From contig JAZRZJ010000020.1 in NCBI GenBank assembly GCA_045601285.1, forward strand, positions 1 to 14,487: a stretch of 14,487 nt of DNA. Direction: 5' to 3'. How positions within the stretch are numbered: position 1 is the first letter of the stretch; each line of letters starts with the position of its first letter. The notes under the pieces are model-generated. The model did not search any database and was not told where the DNA came from. It was given only the letters and a program-made list of their open reading frames with translations. Both the position numbers and the translations under genes were made by a program. The stretch is from F23-B02 sp045601285 (GTDB taxonomy: Bacteria > Bacillota > Clostridia > Oscillospirales > Oscillospiraceae). Positions 1 to 7,779 of the stretch are shown piece by piece.

Positions 1-2144
1 CCCTTATCACCGTCGATGTATATTTCTCTGTTTCTGATGATTTCCGCGTGCTTCTTTTTGGACATGGCTCGGCGGATATTATCCGCCTGTCCGAGAGAAT
101 AGCCACCCAGACGGCGGACTATTTCGATGACCTGCTCCTGATAGACGATGCAGCCGTAGGTTACGTCCAGAATGGGACGGAGCATTTCATGCTTGTAGGT
201 GATTTTACCGGGATTTGCCGAGCATTCGATGAAGCGGGGAATGCTCTCCATGGGACCGGGGCGGTAAAGGGATATGATAGCGGTGATGTCTTCAATACTG
301 CGGGGCTTGAGTCCCGTGCAGACACCCGTCATGCCCGAGCTTTCAAGCTGGAACACTCCGCTTGTTTTGCCTGCGGACAGCATATCGAAAACGGCCCTGT
401 CGCCGTCGGGGATCTTATCAACGCTGAAGTCGGGCTCGGCATCCCGCACCATATTCGCCGCGTCCTCAAGGACGGTGAGGTTTCGCAGACCGAGAAAGTC
501 CATTTTGAGAAGTCCCAGCTCCTCAAGAGTTGTCATCTGATACTGGCAGACAACGGACTCGTCATTTTTGGAAAGGGGTACGTACTCGTAAACGGGTCTG
601 TCGGTGATGACAACGCCCGCCGCGTGCATGGAGGCATGGCGGGGCATACCCTCGATCGCCTTTGCGGTGTCAATGAGATGGCGGATATTTTCATCGTTAT
701 CATACATCTCGCGCAGAGGCTTTGAAAGCTTCAGAGCCTCGTCAAGAGTCATGTTCAGGGCAAAGGGAATCTGCTTTGCAACGGAATCGCACTCGGCATA
801 GCTCAGGTCAAGAACTCTGCCCACATCGCGCACCGCACCCTTTGCTGCCATGGTGCCGAAGGTTACAATCTGCGCAACGTGGTCGGAGCCGTATTTGCGG
901 TTGACGTAGTCGATGACCTCGCCGCGACGATTGACGCAGAAGTCGATATCAATATCGGGCATGCTTACTCGCTCGGGATTGAGAAAGCGCTCGAAGAAAA
1001 GGCTGTATTTTATGGGGTCAACATCGGTGATGCCCAGGGTGTAGGAAACAACGCTGCCTGCGGCAGAGCCTCTGCCGGGACCCACGGGGATTTTCTCGCC
1101 CTTGGCGTAGGCGATAAAGTCGGAAACAATGAGGAAGTAGTCCACAAAGCCCATTTTCTTTATCATTTCAAGCTCGTATTTGAGCTGATTTTTCACGGTG
1201 CCGTCGTCCTCGGGATATCGCTCAAGGAAGCCCCTGATGCAGAGCTTGCAGAGATATTCGTAGCTGTCGGTCTCCCCCTCGGGAAGCTTGAAGCGGGGCA
1301 GCTTGTAGTGACCGAACTCGAAGTCGTAGCTGCACATTTCCGCAATCCTCGCCGTGTTGTCGGCTGCCTCGGGATATTCGGGGAACAGAGCGCGCATCTC
1401 CTCCTCGCTTTTGAGGTAGAAGCTGTCGCTTTCAAACCTCATACGCGCAGGGTCGGCAACGCTTTTGCCCATCTGAATGCACATGAGAACGTCCTGATAA
1501 TAGGCGTCCTTCTGCTCAATGTAGTGGGCGTCGTTGGTGACAGCAAGGGGAATGCCCGTTTCCCTGTGAATACGGATAAGACCCTCGGCGGCCTTATGCT
1601 CGATCTCAAGACCGTGGTCCTGAATTTCAAGATAAAAGCTGTCCTCGCCGAAAAGCCGCTGGAGCTCAAGGGCTTTTTCCCTTGCGGCTTCGTAATTGCC
1701 CGAATTTATCATGCGCGGAATTGCACCTGCAGCACAGCCCGAAAGACAGATAAGACCCTCGGAGTATTGCGACAGCAGCTCCCAGTCGATGCGGGGCTTT
1801 ATATAAAATCCCTCGGTAAAGGCCGAGGACACGAGATAGCAGAGATTCTTGTAGCCCGTTTCGTTTTTGCACAGCAGAATGAGGTGAGTGTACTCCCCGT
1901 CGATGTGGTGGTCCTTGTCAAAACGGCTTCGGGGCGCAACGTAGACCTCACAGCCGATAATGGGCTTTATACCCTCGGCACAGCAGGCCTTGTAGAAGGC
2001 AACGACACCGTACATAACACCGTGGTCGGTGATAGCAACGGCGGACTGCCCCAGCTCTTTTGCGCGCTTGACCAGCCCCTCGATGCGACAGGCGCCGTCG
2101 AGCAGCGAGTATTCACTATGAACATGTAGGTGAACAAAGCTCAT
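1..2144 (-). CDS. dnaE: DNA polymerase III alpha subunit, 5' part (cut by window edge)
   Basis: Catalytic subunit of the replicative DNA polymerase, C-family. The window holds the first 714 codons plus 2 bases, roughly 60% of a family protein of about 1,100-1,200 residues; the C-terminal part lies off the left edge. An N-terminal PHP domain opens with HLHVHSEYSLLDG (residues 5-17) and continues with ITDHG (38-42), so the metal-binding His residues look intact. The palm carries PDIDIDF (396-402) with the catalytic aspartates, and KMDFLGL (547-553) supplies the third at D549. PGRGSAAGS lies upstream of the palm motif. The ATG at 2144 is 16 bp after the whiA stop; the RBS is weak (GAATCGAG-like), so coupling to whiA is plausible. 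No intein or frameshift is seen. It is DnaE-type, not PolC-type: the PHP domain is N-terminal and no inserted exonuclease precedes the palm. Confidence 0.97.
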   Translation of the reverse strand, partial: MSFVHLHVHSEYSLLDGACRIEGLVKRAKELGQSAVAITDHGVMYGVVAFYKACCAEGIKPIIGCEVYVAPRSRFDKDHHIDGEYTHLILLCKNETGYKNLCYLVSSAFTEGFYIKPRIDWELLSQYSEGLICLSGCAAGAIPRMINSGNYEAAREKALELQRLFGEDSFYLEIQDHGLEIEHKAAEGLIRIHRETGIPLAVTNDAHYIEQKDAYYQDVLMCIQMGKSVADPARMRFESDSFYLKSEEEMRALFPEYPEAADNTARIAEMCSYDFEFGHYKLPRFKLPEGETDSYEYLCKLCIRGFLERYPEDDGTVKNQLKYELEMIKKMGFVDYFLIVSDFIAYAKGEKIPVGPGRGSAAGSVVSYTLGITDVDPIKYSLFFERFLNPERVSMPDIDIDFCVNRRGEVIDYVNRKYGSDHVAQIVTFGTMAAKGAVRDVGRVLDLSYAECDSVAKQIPFALNMTLDEALKLSKPLREMYDNDENIRHLIDTAKAIEGMPRHASMHAAGVVITDRPVYEYVPLSKNDESVVCQYQMTTLEELGLLKMDFLGLRNLTVLEDAANMVRDAEPDFSVDKIPDGDRAVFDMLSAGKTSGVFQLESSGMTGVCTGLKPRSIEDITAIISLYRPGPMESIPRFIECSANPGKITYKHEMLRPILDVTYGCIVYQEQVIEIVRRLGGYSLGQADNIRRAMSKKKHAEIIRNREIYIDGDK

Positions 2145-2160
2145 ATTTTATCTCGATTCT

Positions 2161-3063
2161 TTATTCTTCCCCTTCGGGTTTAAACTCAATTATCTTCCTC
2201 AGCCTGTGGGACAGGCAGCTTTTGCTTACGGGGGGATAGGAAAGGCGGGCAAGGTCGGAAAGGCTCACCTCGGGATTGGCAATTCTGAGAAGGGCTGCCT
2301 CCTGCAGAGGCTCGGGCAGAATGTCAAGACCGTATTCCCGTTCAATGCGCCGTATTGCCGCCATCTGCTCCGCGGCGGCGGCAACGGTCTTGTCCGCATT
2401 TGCCGAATCGCAGTTTACCTTGCGCATGATTTCGTTGTTCATTTCCTTCTCGATTTTTGCCGCAACAAGAGTCAAGGAGGCGGAGGAGGCGCCGATGGTG
2501 GTCAGAACATCGGCAATTTCGTCTGCCCTTTTGAAGTACAGCAGGTGATTTCCGCGGCGCTGTGATTCCTTTGGCTCAAAGCCCATTTCGCGCATGACGG
2601 ATACTGCCTCGCGGGATACGCTGTAGTGCGCGGTGGCAAGCTCCATGTGGTAGCGCTTTTCGGGGTCGGTTATGCTTCCGCCCGCGAGAAATGCGCCGCG
2701 CAGGAATGCCGCTCTGTCGCAGGGCTCCTCGATTATTCCGAGATTTATGTGCAGGGACAGCGTGCCCACATCGCTTCCGAAGGCATCGTAAATGCTTTTG
2801 ATTTTCTCCCTGTCGGTGATGTAAAAGCTCCGCTTACCCCCGGTCTCAGCAGAGGGAAGACGATCAAATTTAAGACCGAAGGCTTTTTTGAAAAGATGAG
2901 GCAGACGCTCGGCAAAGGCATCGGAGGAGGTGATGATTCTTATCTCCCCGGGGCTGAAGCTGCGGCAGTAGAGCAAAACGCCGTAAGCCTCGGCAAGAGC
3001 GCAGCATTTGCGCTCAATGCGAGGCTGGCACAATTCATGTTTTACATCTGCGGAAAATGTCAT
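2161..3063 (-). CDS. whiA: DNA-binding protein WhiA
   Basis: A 300-aa member of the WhiA/YvcL family: DNA-binding proteins of Gram-positive bacteria derived from a LAGLIDADG homing endonuclease fold fused to a helix-turn-helix. In Streptomyces WhiA is a sporulation regulator; in Bacillus it affects cell division and chromosome segregation. Visible signatures are the N-terminal FSADVKHEL (3-11), the degenerate LAGLIDADG-like LRGAFLAGGSITDP (121-134), the conserved VNCDSANADKT (216-226) and a C-terminal HTH (about 267-294, SLSDLARLSYPPVSKSCLSHRL). Length is normal for the family. GGAG at 3070-3073 supports the ATG at 3063. It is 15 bp after rapZ and 16 bp before dnaE in the same leftward operon. 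Endonuclease activity is not expected in this family. Confidence 0.96.
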   Translation of the reverse strand: MTFSADVKHELCQPRIERKCCALAEAYGVLLYCRSFSPGEIRIITSSDAFAERLPHLFKKAFGLKFDRLPSAETGGKRSFYITDREKIKSIYDAFGSDVGTLSLHINLGIIEEPCDRAAFLRGAFLAGGSITDPEKRYHMELATAHYSVSREAVSVMREMGFEPKESQRRGNHLLYFKRADEIADVLTTIGASSASLTLVAAKIEKEMNNEIMRKVNCDSANADKTVAAAAEQMAAIRRIEREYGLDILPEPLQEAALLRIANPEVSLSDLARLSYPPVSKSCLSHRLRKIIEFKPEGEE

Positions 3064-3078
3064 TTTTCTCTCCGAAGG

Positions 3079-3942
3079 TTAGCCGCCTCTGTTGAGGTCG
3101 CGGTTAATGCCCGCAACGTTGATGCCGTCTTCGCTCAGGGCATTGCCCAGTGCGGCTGCGATTGCAACGCTGCGGTGGCGGCCGCCGGTGCAGCCGATTC
3201 CGATGGTGAGGCTGTATTTGCCCTCTTCAATATACTGGGGCAGCAGGAATTTGATTAAGTCCGTGAGCTTGTCCATAAATTCACGGGTCTGGGGAAAGCT
3301 GAAAACATAATCTCGCACATCCTCATCAAGACCGCAATGGGGACGCATGGACTCAATATAATAAGGGTTCGGCAGGAAGCGCACATCGAAAACAAGGTCT
3401 GCGTCCATGGGAATGCCGTATTTGAAGCCGAAGGACATGACGTTTACGGTGATTGGGCGCTCCCTGGCATCGCCTGAAAACAGCGTGTAAAGCTCGTTCT
3501 GGAGCTGACCGAGGGTGAGATGGGAGGTGTTCACGATGTAGTCCGCCGCATTGCGCACGGGCTGCATCAGCTCCTTTTCTCTTGCAATGGAGTCCGCAAT
3601 GGAGTCGCCCTTTTTGGAAAGCGGGTGAGGACGGCGGGACTCCTTGTAGCGCTTGATTATTACAGGTGCTTCGGCCTCCATGAACAGAATTTTGTAGCCG
3701 AAGCCCATATCCTTCAGCGTTTTCAGAGCATCGAAAATTTCCTGAACGCCGTTTTTCTCACGCATATCGGTAACAAGCGCGACTTTTTCATAGCGGCCCT
3801 TGGTTGCGGCGCACAGCTCGGCAAAGCGGGGAATAAGCGCCGCGGGCATATTGTCAACGCAATAAAAGGCAAGGTCCTCGATCATGTCTGCCGCCTGGCT
3901 CTTGCCGCCGCCCGACAGACCTGTAATTATCAGAAATTCCAT
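3079..3942 (-). CDS. rapZ: RapZ/YvcJ-family nucleotide-binding protein
   Basis: A 287-aa P-loop protein of the RapZ (YvcJ, YhbJ) family. E. coli RapZ is an RNase adapter controlling the GlmZ small RNA and hence glucosamine-6-phosphate synthesis; Bacillus YvcJ hydrolyses GTP and influences competence. Which role applies here cannot be read from sequence. Walker A is GLSGGGKS (8-15); VTDMR (57-61) is a Walker-B-like motif; SRRPHPL (102-108), SFGFKYGIP (170-178), DVRFLPNPYY (186-195) and GCTGGRHRSV (250-259) are family signatures, the last in the C-terminal ligand-binding domain. The ATG at 3942 overlaps the murB TGA by one base (TGATG), with GGAG just upstream inside the murB end, so translation is probably coupled. 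Clostridial operons usually have a YvcK-type gene between rapZ and whiA; here only 15 bp separates them. Confidence 0.96.
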   Translation of the reverse strand: MEFLIITGLSGGGKSQAADMIEDLAFYCVDNMPAALIPRFAELCAATKGRYEKVALVTDMREKNGVQEIFDALKTLKDMGFGYKILFMEAEAPVIIKRYKESRRPHPLSKKGDSIADSIAREKELMQPVRNAADYIVNTSHLTLGQLQNELYTLFSGDARERPITVNVMSFGFKYGIPMDADLVFDVRFLPNPYYIESMRPHCGLDEDVRDYVFSFPQTREFMDKLTDLIKFLLPQYIEEGKYSLTIGIGCTGGRHRSVAIAAALGNALSEDGINVAGINRDLNRGG

Positions 3943-4970
3943 CAGTTTTCTCCGTTGCTGTTTGCTTCTTCAACCTTCTGCCTTGCGGTTTCGGCCATGG
4001 AGTCCATTATGCTGCGCTTCTGGAGCTTCCAGTTGTCAACAAGAATCATGCCCTTGGGGTAGATTCTGATTTCGGGCATAAGGGTAACCTTGAATTTATC
4101 ATAAACCACACGTCGCACATGGTCCATGAGGGCAACAACGTCGTCATAGGTGGCATCACCCGTGTTGACGACGAAGCCTGCGTGCTTTTCGGAAACCTGA
4201 GCGCCGCCCACGGAATAGCCCTTGAGTCCCGCCTGGTCGATATATGCCGCCGCATAGCCGTTTTCGGGGCGCTTGAAGGCGCTGCCTGCGGAGGGCATAT
4301 CCAGAGGCTGCTTGTCGCGGCGCTTGTCGTTCATTTCCTTCATGCGTGCGGCAATTGCCTCGGGGTCATCGGGGGTTAGCTTGAAAACAGCGCCGAGAAT
4401 TGCGCAGGGAATGCCCTCAAAATTGCTGTGACGGTAGGCAAAGCCTGCGTCCTCGCCCTTGACCTCCGTAAGCGCCTGGTCGGTGAGGTAGTACAGCACA
4501 ACGCTGTCCACAACGTCCTTCATTTCGCCGCCGTAGGCGCCTGCGTTCATAAGCACGCCGCCGCCCACAGAGCCGGGAATGCCGCTTGCAAATTCAAGCC
4601 CCGCAAGTCCCTTCTGCTGCGCAAACTGGGCAAGACGGGCAAGAGACACGCCCGCCTCGGCGTAAATAGTGTTTTCCGTTTCGCCCATGCGCAGATCCTG
4701 AAGATTTTCGGTGCTGACAACGCAGATATCGAGGCCCTCCTCGGGAATAATGAGGTTTGTGCATCTGCCCACCATGAGCGGAGCGACATCGAAGAAGTGG
4801 AGTATATAGAACACCTTGGACATATCCCATACGTCCTTGGGCGCAATATAGGCGCGGACCTCACCGCCCAGCTTGAAGGAGCAGTGGCTTTTCATGCTTT
4901 CATGCTCACGCAGGTCCACCTGGGGCATCTCTTCCTTTATTTTTGCAATGGCGTTTTCAAGACTTTCCAT
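3942..4970 (-). CDS. murB: UDP-N-acetylenolpyruvoylglucosamine reductase MurB
   Basis: FAD- and NADPH-dependent reductase that makes UDP-N-acetylmuramate, the second committed step of peptidoglycan synthesis, in the cytosol. Signatures: SFKLGG (31-36), EFASGIPGSVGGGVLMNAGAYGGE (126-149), YRHSNF (179-184), PSAGSAFKRP (226-235) with catalytic S230, GYSVGGAQVSEKHAGFVVN (251-269) and PEIRIYPKG (299-307) with the general acid E300. The short stretch around YRHSN fits a type II MurB. Two oddities: the FAD-binding loop usually written GxGSN reads GRCTN (68-72), and about 35 residues (308-342, charged and helical at the end) follow the normal family C-terminus. The RBS AAGGAG lies 8 bp before the ATG at 4970. 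The gene is 20 bp after hprK. Confidence 0.96.
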   Translation of the reverse strand: MESLENAIAKIKEEMPQVDLREHESMKSHCSFKLGGEVRAYIAPKDVWDMSKVFYILHFFDVAPLMVGRCTNLIIPEEGLDICVVSTENLQDLRMGETENTIYAEAGVSLARLAQFAQQKGLAGLEFASGIPGSVGGGVLMNAGAYGGEMKDVVDSVVLYYLTDQALTEVKGEDAGFAYRHSNFEGIPCAILGAVFKLTPDDPEAIAARMKEMNDKRRDKQPLDMPSAGSAFKRPENGYAAAYIDQAGLKGYSVGGAQVSEKHAGFVVNTGDATYDDVVALMDHVRRVVYDKFKVTLMPEIRIYPKGMILVDNWKLQKRSIMDSMAETARQKVEEANSNGEN

Positions 4971-4990
4971 GTTTAATCTCCTTAGATGAT

Positions 4991-5929
4991 TTATAGAGTT
5001 CCCGCATCGATTGCGGAGTCGTGATTTGCGGCAAGGGTTTCCGCCGCGTTGTAGCCCATCTTTTTCTGACGGTTATTCATGGCGGCAAGCTCAAGGATTA
5101 CAGCAAGGTTTCTGCCGGGACGCACGGGAATAGTGACGCTGGGAACCTTAACGCCGAGGATTTCGGTACTCTCGTCGCTGAGTCCCAGGCGGTCATATAT
5201 CTTGTCATCGTCCCATATCTCCATGTTGACAACGAGGTCAATGGAACCCTCGGGCTTGACGGAGCCTACGCCGTAGATGTGGCGCACGTCAACAACGCCG
5301 ATGCCGCGCAGCTCCATGTAATATCTTATGAGCTCGGGAGCGGTGCCGATGAGCGAGGATTTGCTGACCTTGCGGATATCCACGGCATCGTCGGCAATAA
5401 GACGGTGACCGCGCTTGATCAGCTCAAGGGCTGTTTCGCTTTTGCCAATACCTGAATCGCCCGTAAGGAGCAGACCCTCGCCGTGAACCTCCACGAGAAC
5501 ACCGTGCATGGTGGTGCGGGGCGCAAGGTGAACGTGCAGGGAGCTGATGACGTTTGCCATGAAGTCCGAGGTGTCCTCGGGGGTGATGAAAATGTTGCGG
5601 TCATATTTTTCCGCCATTTCCAAACATTCGGGGAATACGGCGGCACCGTGACACAGCACCAGCGCGGAAATGTCCCAGCGCATGAGGTCCTCAAAGCATT
5701 TGCGGCGCTCGTCATCGGTCTTGAGCTCCAGATAGGTGCTTTCAACTCTGCCCATTATCTGAAGACGCGAGGGGTCAAAGTAATTATAGAAGCCCGCAAG
5801 CTGAAGTGCGGGACGGTTAATGTCTGCCGTCGTGAGAAGCCGTGTTTCGTAGTCTGCGGAGGTGTGCAGGGGCGTGAGATCGTTTTCCTCCACTATGTTT
5901 TTCAGCTTCACGGAATATTTGCTTGCCAT
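4991..5929 (-). CDS. hprK: HPr kinase/phosphorylase
   Basis: Bifunctional enzyme that phosphorylates and dephosphorylates the regulatory serine of HPr, coupling glycolytic state to carbon catabolite control in Firmicutes. The 312-aa length is normal. The N-terminal domain (about 1-130) is followed by the kinase core: MHGVLVEVHG (141-150) with the family histidine H142, Walker A GDSGIGKS (157-164), IADDA (178-182) and the signature MELRGIGVVDVRHIYG (205-220). The tail (about 285-312) carries the last helical elements. The start at 5929 has a strong RBS, GGGAGGAGT at 5938-5946, 8 bp upstream. It is first in the hprK-murB-rapZ-whiA-dnaE operon and diverges from rpmB. HPr itself is not in the window. 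Confidence 0.97.
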   Translation of the reverse strand: MASKYSVKLKNIVEENDLTPLHTSADYETRLLTTADINRPALQLAGFYNYFDPSRLQIMGRVESTYLELKTDDERRKCFEDLMRWDISALVLCHGAAVFPECLEMAEKYDRNIFITPEDTSDFMANVISSLHVHLAPRTTMHGVLVEVHGEGLLLTGDSGIGKSETALELIKRGHRLIADDAVDIRKVSKSSLIGTAPELIRYYMELRGIGVVDVRHIYGVGSVKPEGSIDLVVNMEIWDDDKIYDRLGLSDESTEILGVKVPSVTIPVRPGRNLAVILELAAMNNRQKKMGYNAAETLAANHDSAIDAGTL

Positions 5930-5967
5930 AAGCGTATACTCCTCCCAATGTATAATATATCTATATT

Positions 5968-5995
5968 ATTATATATCATTTTACGGATTTGGCAA
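5968..5995 (-). promoter_or_regulatory. Promoter of the hprK operon
   Basis: Reading leftward, a -35 box TTGCCA (5990-5995), a 16-bp spacer and a perfect -10 TATAAT (5968-5973). It is the only good sigma-A-like signal ahead of hprK, with the start codon about 40 bp further on. The flanking 5951-5980 is almost pure A/T with local self-complementarity, so a second -10 nearby cannot be excluded. Confidence 0.7.
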
Positions 5996-6042
5996 CATTT
6001 TTTGCGTGCGGAATTTTAGTTACAAAAAAGTAAAAATAATGC

Positions 6043-6071
6043 TTGCATTTACGGTTTTATTCTGCTATTAT
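6043..6071 (+). promoter_or_regulatory. Promoter of rpmB
   Basis: -35 TTGCAT (6043-6048), a 17-bp spacer and -10 TATTAT (6066-6071), each 4-5 of 6 to consensus. It predicts a leader of about 48 nt before the rpmB start, which contains a small hairpin and the strong RBS. Confidence 0.65.
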
Positions 6072-6079
6072 TAATAAGC

Positions 6080-6096
6080 TGTCCGCAAATCGGACA
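6080..6096 (+). other. Short hairpin in the rpmB 5' leader
   Basis: TGTCCG (6080-6085), loop CAAAT, CGGACA (6091-6096): a perfect 6-bp stem starting at or near the predicted transcript 5' end and ending 12 nt before the RBS. It may protect the 5' end or be a protein-binding site for ribosomal autoregulation; function is not shown by sequence. Confidence 0.45.
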
Positions 6097-6126
6097 CTAA
6101 ACACAAGCAAGGAGGTGCTTCAACTT

Positions 6127-6315
6127 ATGGCAAAATGTGAGTTTTGCGACAAGGGCGTAGCCTTTGGTATTCAGGTTTCCCATTCCCACAGACGTTCCAA
6201 CCGTACATGGAAGCCCAATGTGAAGCGCGTCAAGGCCATCGTAAACGGCAGCCCCAAGCACGTTTACGCATGCACCCGCTGCCTCCGCAGCGGCAAGGTC
6301 ACCCGCGCTGTGTAA
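6127..6315 (+). CDS. rpmB: 50S ribosomal protein L28 (zinc-ribbon form)
   Basis: A 62-aa large-subunit ribosomal protein. MAKCEFCDKG at the N-terminus, SHSHRRSNRTWKPNVKRV (18-35) in the middle and YACTRCLRSGKV (47-58) match L28. The cysteine pairs C4/C7 and C49/C52 form the zinc ribbon of the 'C+' L28 type. The start at 6127 is fixed by AAGGAGGTG at 6109-6117, 9 bp upstream, and by the canonical MAKC beginning; an in-frame ATG at 6043 falls in the -35 box and is not used. The gene stands alone between its own promoter and terminator and diverges from hprK. Confidence 0.98.
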   Translation: MAKCEFCDKGVAFGIQVSHSHRRSNRTWKPNVKRVKAIVNGSPKHVYACTRCLRSGKVTRAV

Positions 6316-6336
6316 TAGCTTAATATTACCCGAAAC

Positions 6337-6362
6337 AAGCTCGCCTTAAGGCGAGCTTTTTT
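6337..6362 (+). terminator. Rho-independent terminator of rpmB
   Basis: AAGCTCGCC (6337-6345), loop TTAA, GGCGAGCTT (6350-6358) followed by a T run to 6362: a perfect 9-bp stem, 22 bp after the rpmB stop. Confidence 0.9.
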
Positions 6363-6378
6363 CGTTGTCCCGTTACGC

Positions 6379-6406
6379 AAAAAAGCACCCGGAGGGTGCT
6401 TTTTTA
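6379..6406. terminator. Bidirectional terminator between rpmB and mnmE
   Basis: An A run, then GCACCC (6385-6390), loop GGA, GGGTGC (6394-6399), then a T run. It gives stem plus U-tract on both strands, so it can end the convergent rpmB and mnmE transcripts. The mnmE stop codon (6404-6406) lies inside the T run. Confidence 0.85.
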
Positions 6407-7762
6407 TTTTCCTACGCAGAAGCGCTCGAATATTCTGTTTGTGACGTCCTCTCGGACGGTACGGCCCGTAAGCTCACCCAGCGCCTGCATTGCGCCCTCG
6501 GTTTCCGTCAGAACAATGTCGGGGGTGCAGCCCGATTCCATGGCGCTCCTTGCCGAAAGCATGAACTCAAGCGCACGCTTTACGGCCTCGGCCTGACGGG
6601 CGTTGGTGAGGATTTCTCCTGCGGGAACCTCTGGCAGCGGGAACAGCTCTCTGATTTTCGCCCCGAGAGCGTCAAGCCCTTCGCCCGTAACCGAGCTTGT
6701 TTCCACAAGGGGAAGCTCCGTTTCGGGAAGCCGGCACTGCTTTCCAAGGTCGGATTTCGAGAGGGCGATGATTGCCTTTGCCGCATTTTCGGCATGGCGG
6801 ATAATTTCAAGGTCTGCCGCTTCAAGCTCACGGCTTCCGTCGATTACGGCAATCACGAGCTCGGCGCTTTCCATGGCCTTTCTGCTGCGCTCCACGCCCA
6901 GCCTTTCGATTTCGTCCTCGGTATCACGCATGCCTGCGGTGTCCGTAAGGCGAAGGAGCACTCCCCCCAGACGCAGCTTTTCCTCGATGGTGTCCCGCGT
7001 GGTGCCGGGAATGTCGGTGACGATGGCGCGGTCATAGCCGAGGACGGCGTTGAGAAGCGAGCTTTTGCCCGCATTGGGACGTCCTATGATTGCGGCGGGA
7101 ATGCCGCCCTGCAGGATTTTCCCTCCCGCATAGCTGTCCGATAGCCTGCGGAGAACGGAAATCGCGGTGGTGATTTCACCTTCATAGCCCGCAAGCACAA
7201 AGTCCTCGATGTCCTCGTCGGGATAGTCAAGCACAGCGTGATAGTGGCAGGAGATGTCCGTCAGGGTTTTGTAGATGCCGTCGATTTTGCGGGAAATTGC
7301 CCCGCCAAGCTGACCGGCGGCATTTTTCGCGGCCTCAGCGGTTTCCGCGTCGATAATGTCCGCAACTGCCTCGGCGGAGGTTAAGTCCATTCTGCCGTTT
7401 AAAAAGGCGCGCTTTGTAAATTCGCCGGGAAGCGCCTGCCGTGCGCCCAGAGAAAAAATCGCGTCAAGCGCGGCTCGCAGAACGGTGGGGGAGCCGTGGC
7501 ACTGAAGCTCGGCGGTGTCCTCGCCGGTGTAGCTGTTGGGTGCGCGGCTGACGGTGCAGAGGCAAAGGTCAAGCGGAGCGCCCTCCGTATCGCAGAGGGT
7601 GCCGTAAATGAGCCTTCTGTCCCCGCAGTCCGCCATTGCTCTGCCCGACTGAGGTCTGAAAAGCCTGCTTACGATGGGGATTGCCTCATTGCCCGAGAGC
7701 CTTACGATGCCTATGGCGGAAACGCTTGTACCCGTTGAAATTGCGGCTATGGTATCTGACAT
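6404..7762 (-). CDS. mnmE: tRNA uridine-5-carboxymethylaminomethyl modification GTPase MnmE
   Basis: A 452-aa GTPase that with MnmG makes the cmnm5 modification at wobble U34 of tRNAs. The N-terminal tetrahydrofolate-binding domain (MSDTIAAISTGTSVSAIGIVR, PGEFTKRAFLNGRMDL at 112-127) is followed by helical parts and an inserted G domain: G1 GRPNAGKS (227-234), G2 PGTTRD (252-257), G3 DTAG (274-277), and G4 reading SKSD (335-338) where the family normally has NKxD. The C-terminal FCVGK (448-452) carries the conserved cysteine. The start at 7762 is chosen because MSDTIAAIST is the family N-terminus and AAAGGAC lies just upstream; an in-frame ATG at 7795 lies at the rex-mnmE hairpin. No mnmG is in the window; the gene is last in its unit, behind rex and a hairpin. 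Confidence 0.97.
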   Translation of the reverse strand: MSDTIAAISTGTSVSAIGIVRLSGNEAIPIVSRLFRPQSGRAMADCGDRRLIYGTLCDTEGAPLDLCLCTVSRAPNSYTGEDTAELQCHGSPTVLRAALDAIFSLGARQALPGEFTKRAFLNGRMDLTSAEAVADIIDAETAEAAKNAAGQLGGAISRKIDGIYKTLTDISCHYHAVLDYPDEDIEDFVLAGYEGEITTAISVLRRLSDSYAGGKILQGGIPAAIIGRPNAGKSSLLNAVLGYDRAIVTDIPGTTRDTIEEKLRLGGVLLRLTDTAGMRDTEDEIERLGVERSRKAMESAELVIAVIDGSRELEAADLEIIRHAENAAKAIIALSKSDLGKQCRLPETELPLVETSSVTGEGLDALGAKIRELFPLPEVPAGEILTNARQAEAVKRALEFMLSARSAMESGCTPDIVLTETEGAMQALGELTGRTVREDVTNRIFERFCVGK

Positions 7763-7779
7763 GGTAAATGTCCTTTCAC

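Noticed and set aside
879..2129. A long open frame on the plus strand antisense to dnaE
   Set aside because: The minus strand carries a full DnaE reading with PHP and polymerase motifs throughout. The plus-strand translation has no recognisable domain and results from the codon bias of the real gene.
2626..3258. Plus-strand open frame across the whiA/rapZ junction
   Set aside because: It runs antisense to two well-supported genes, with no RBS or promoter.
6043..6126. Upstream in-frame ATG for rpmB
   Set aside because: It lies in the promoter and leader; the strong RBS and MAKC start at 6127 decide.
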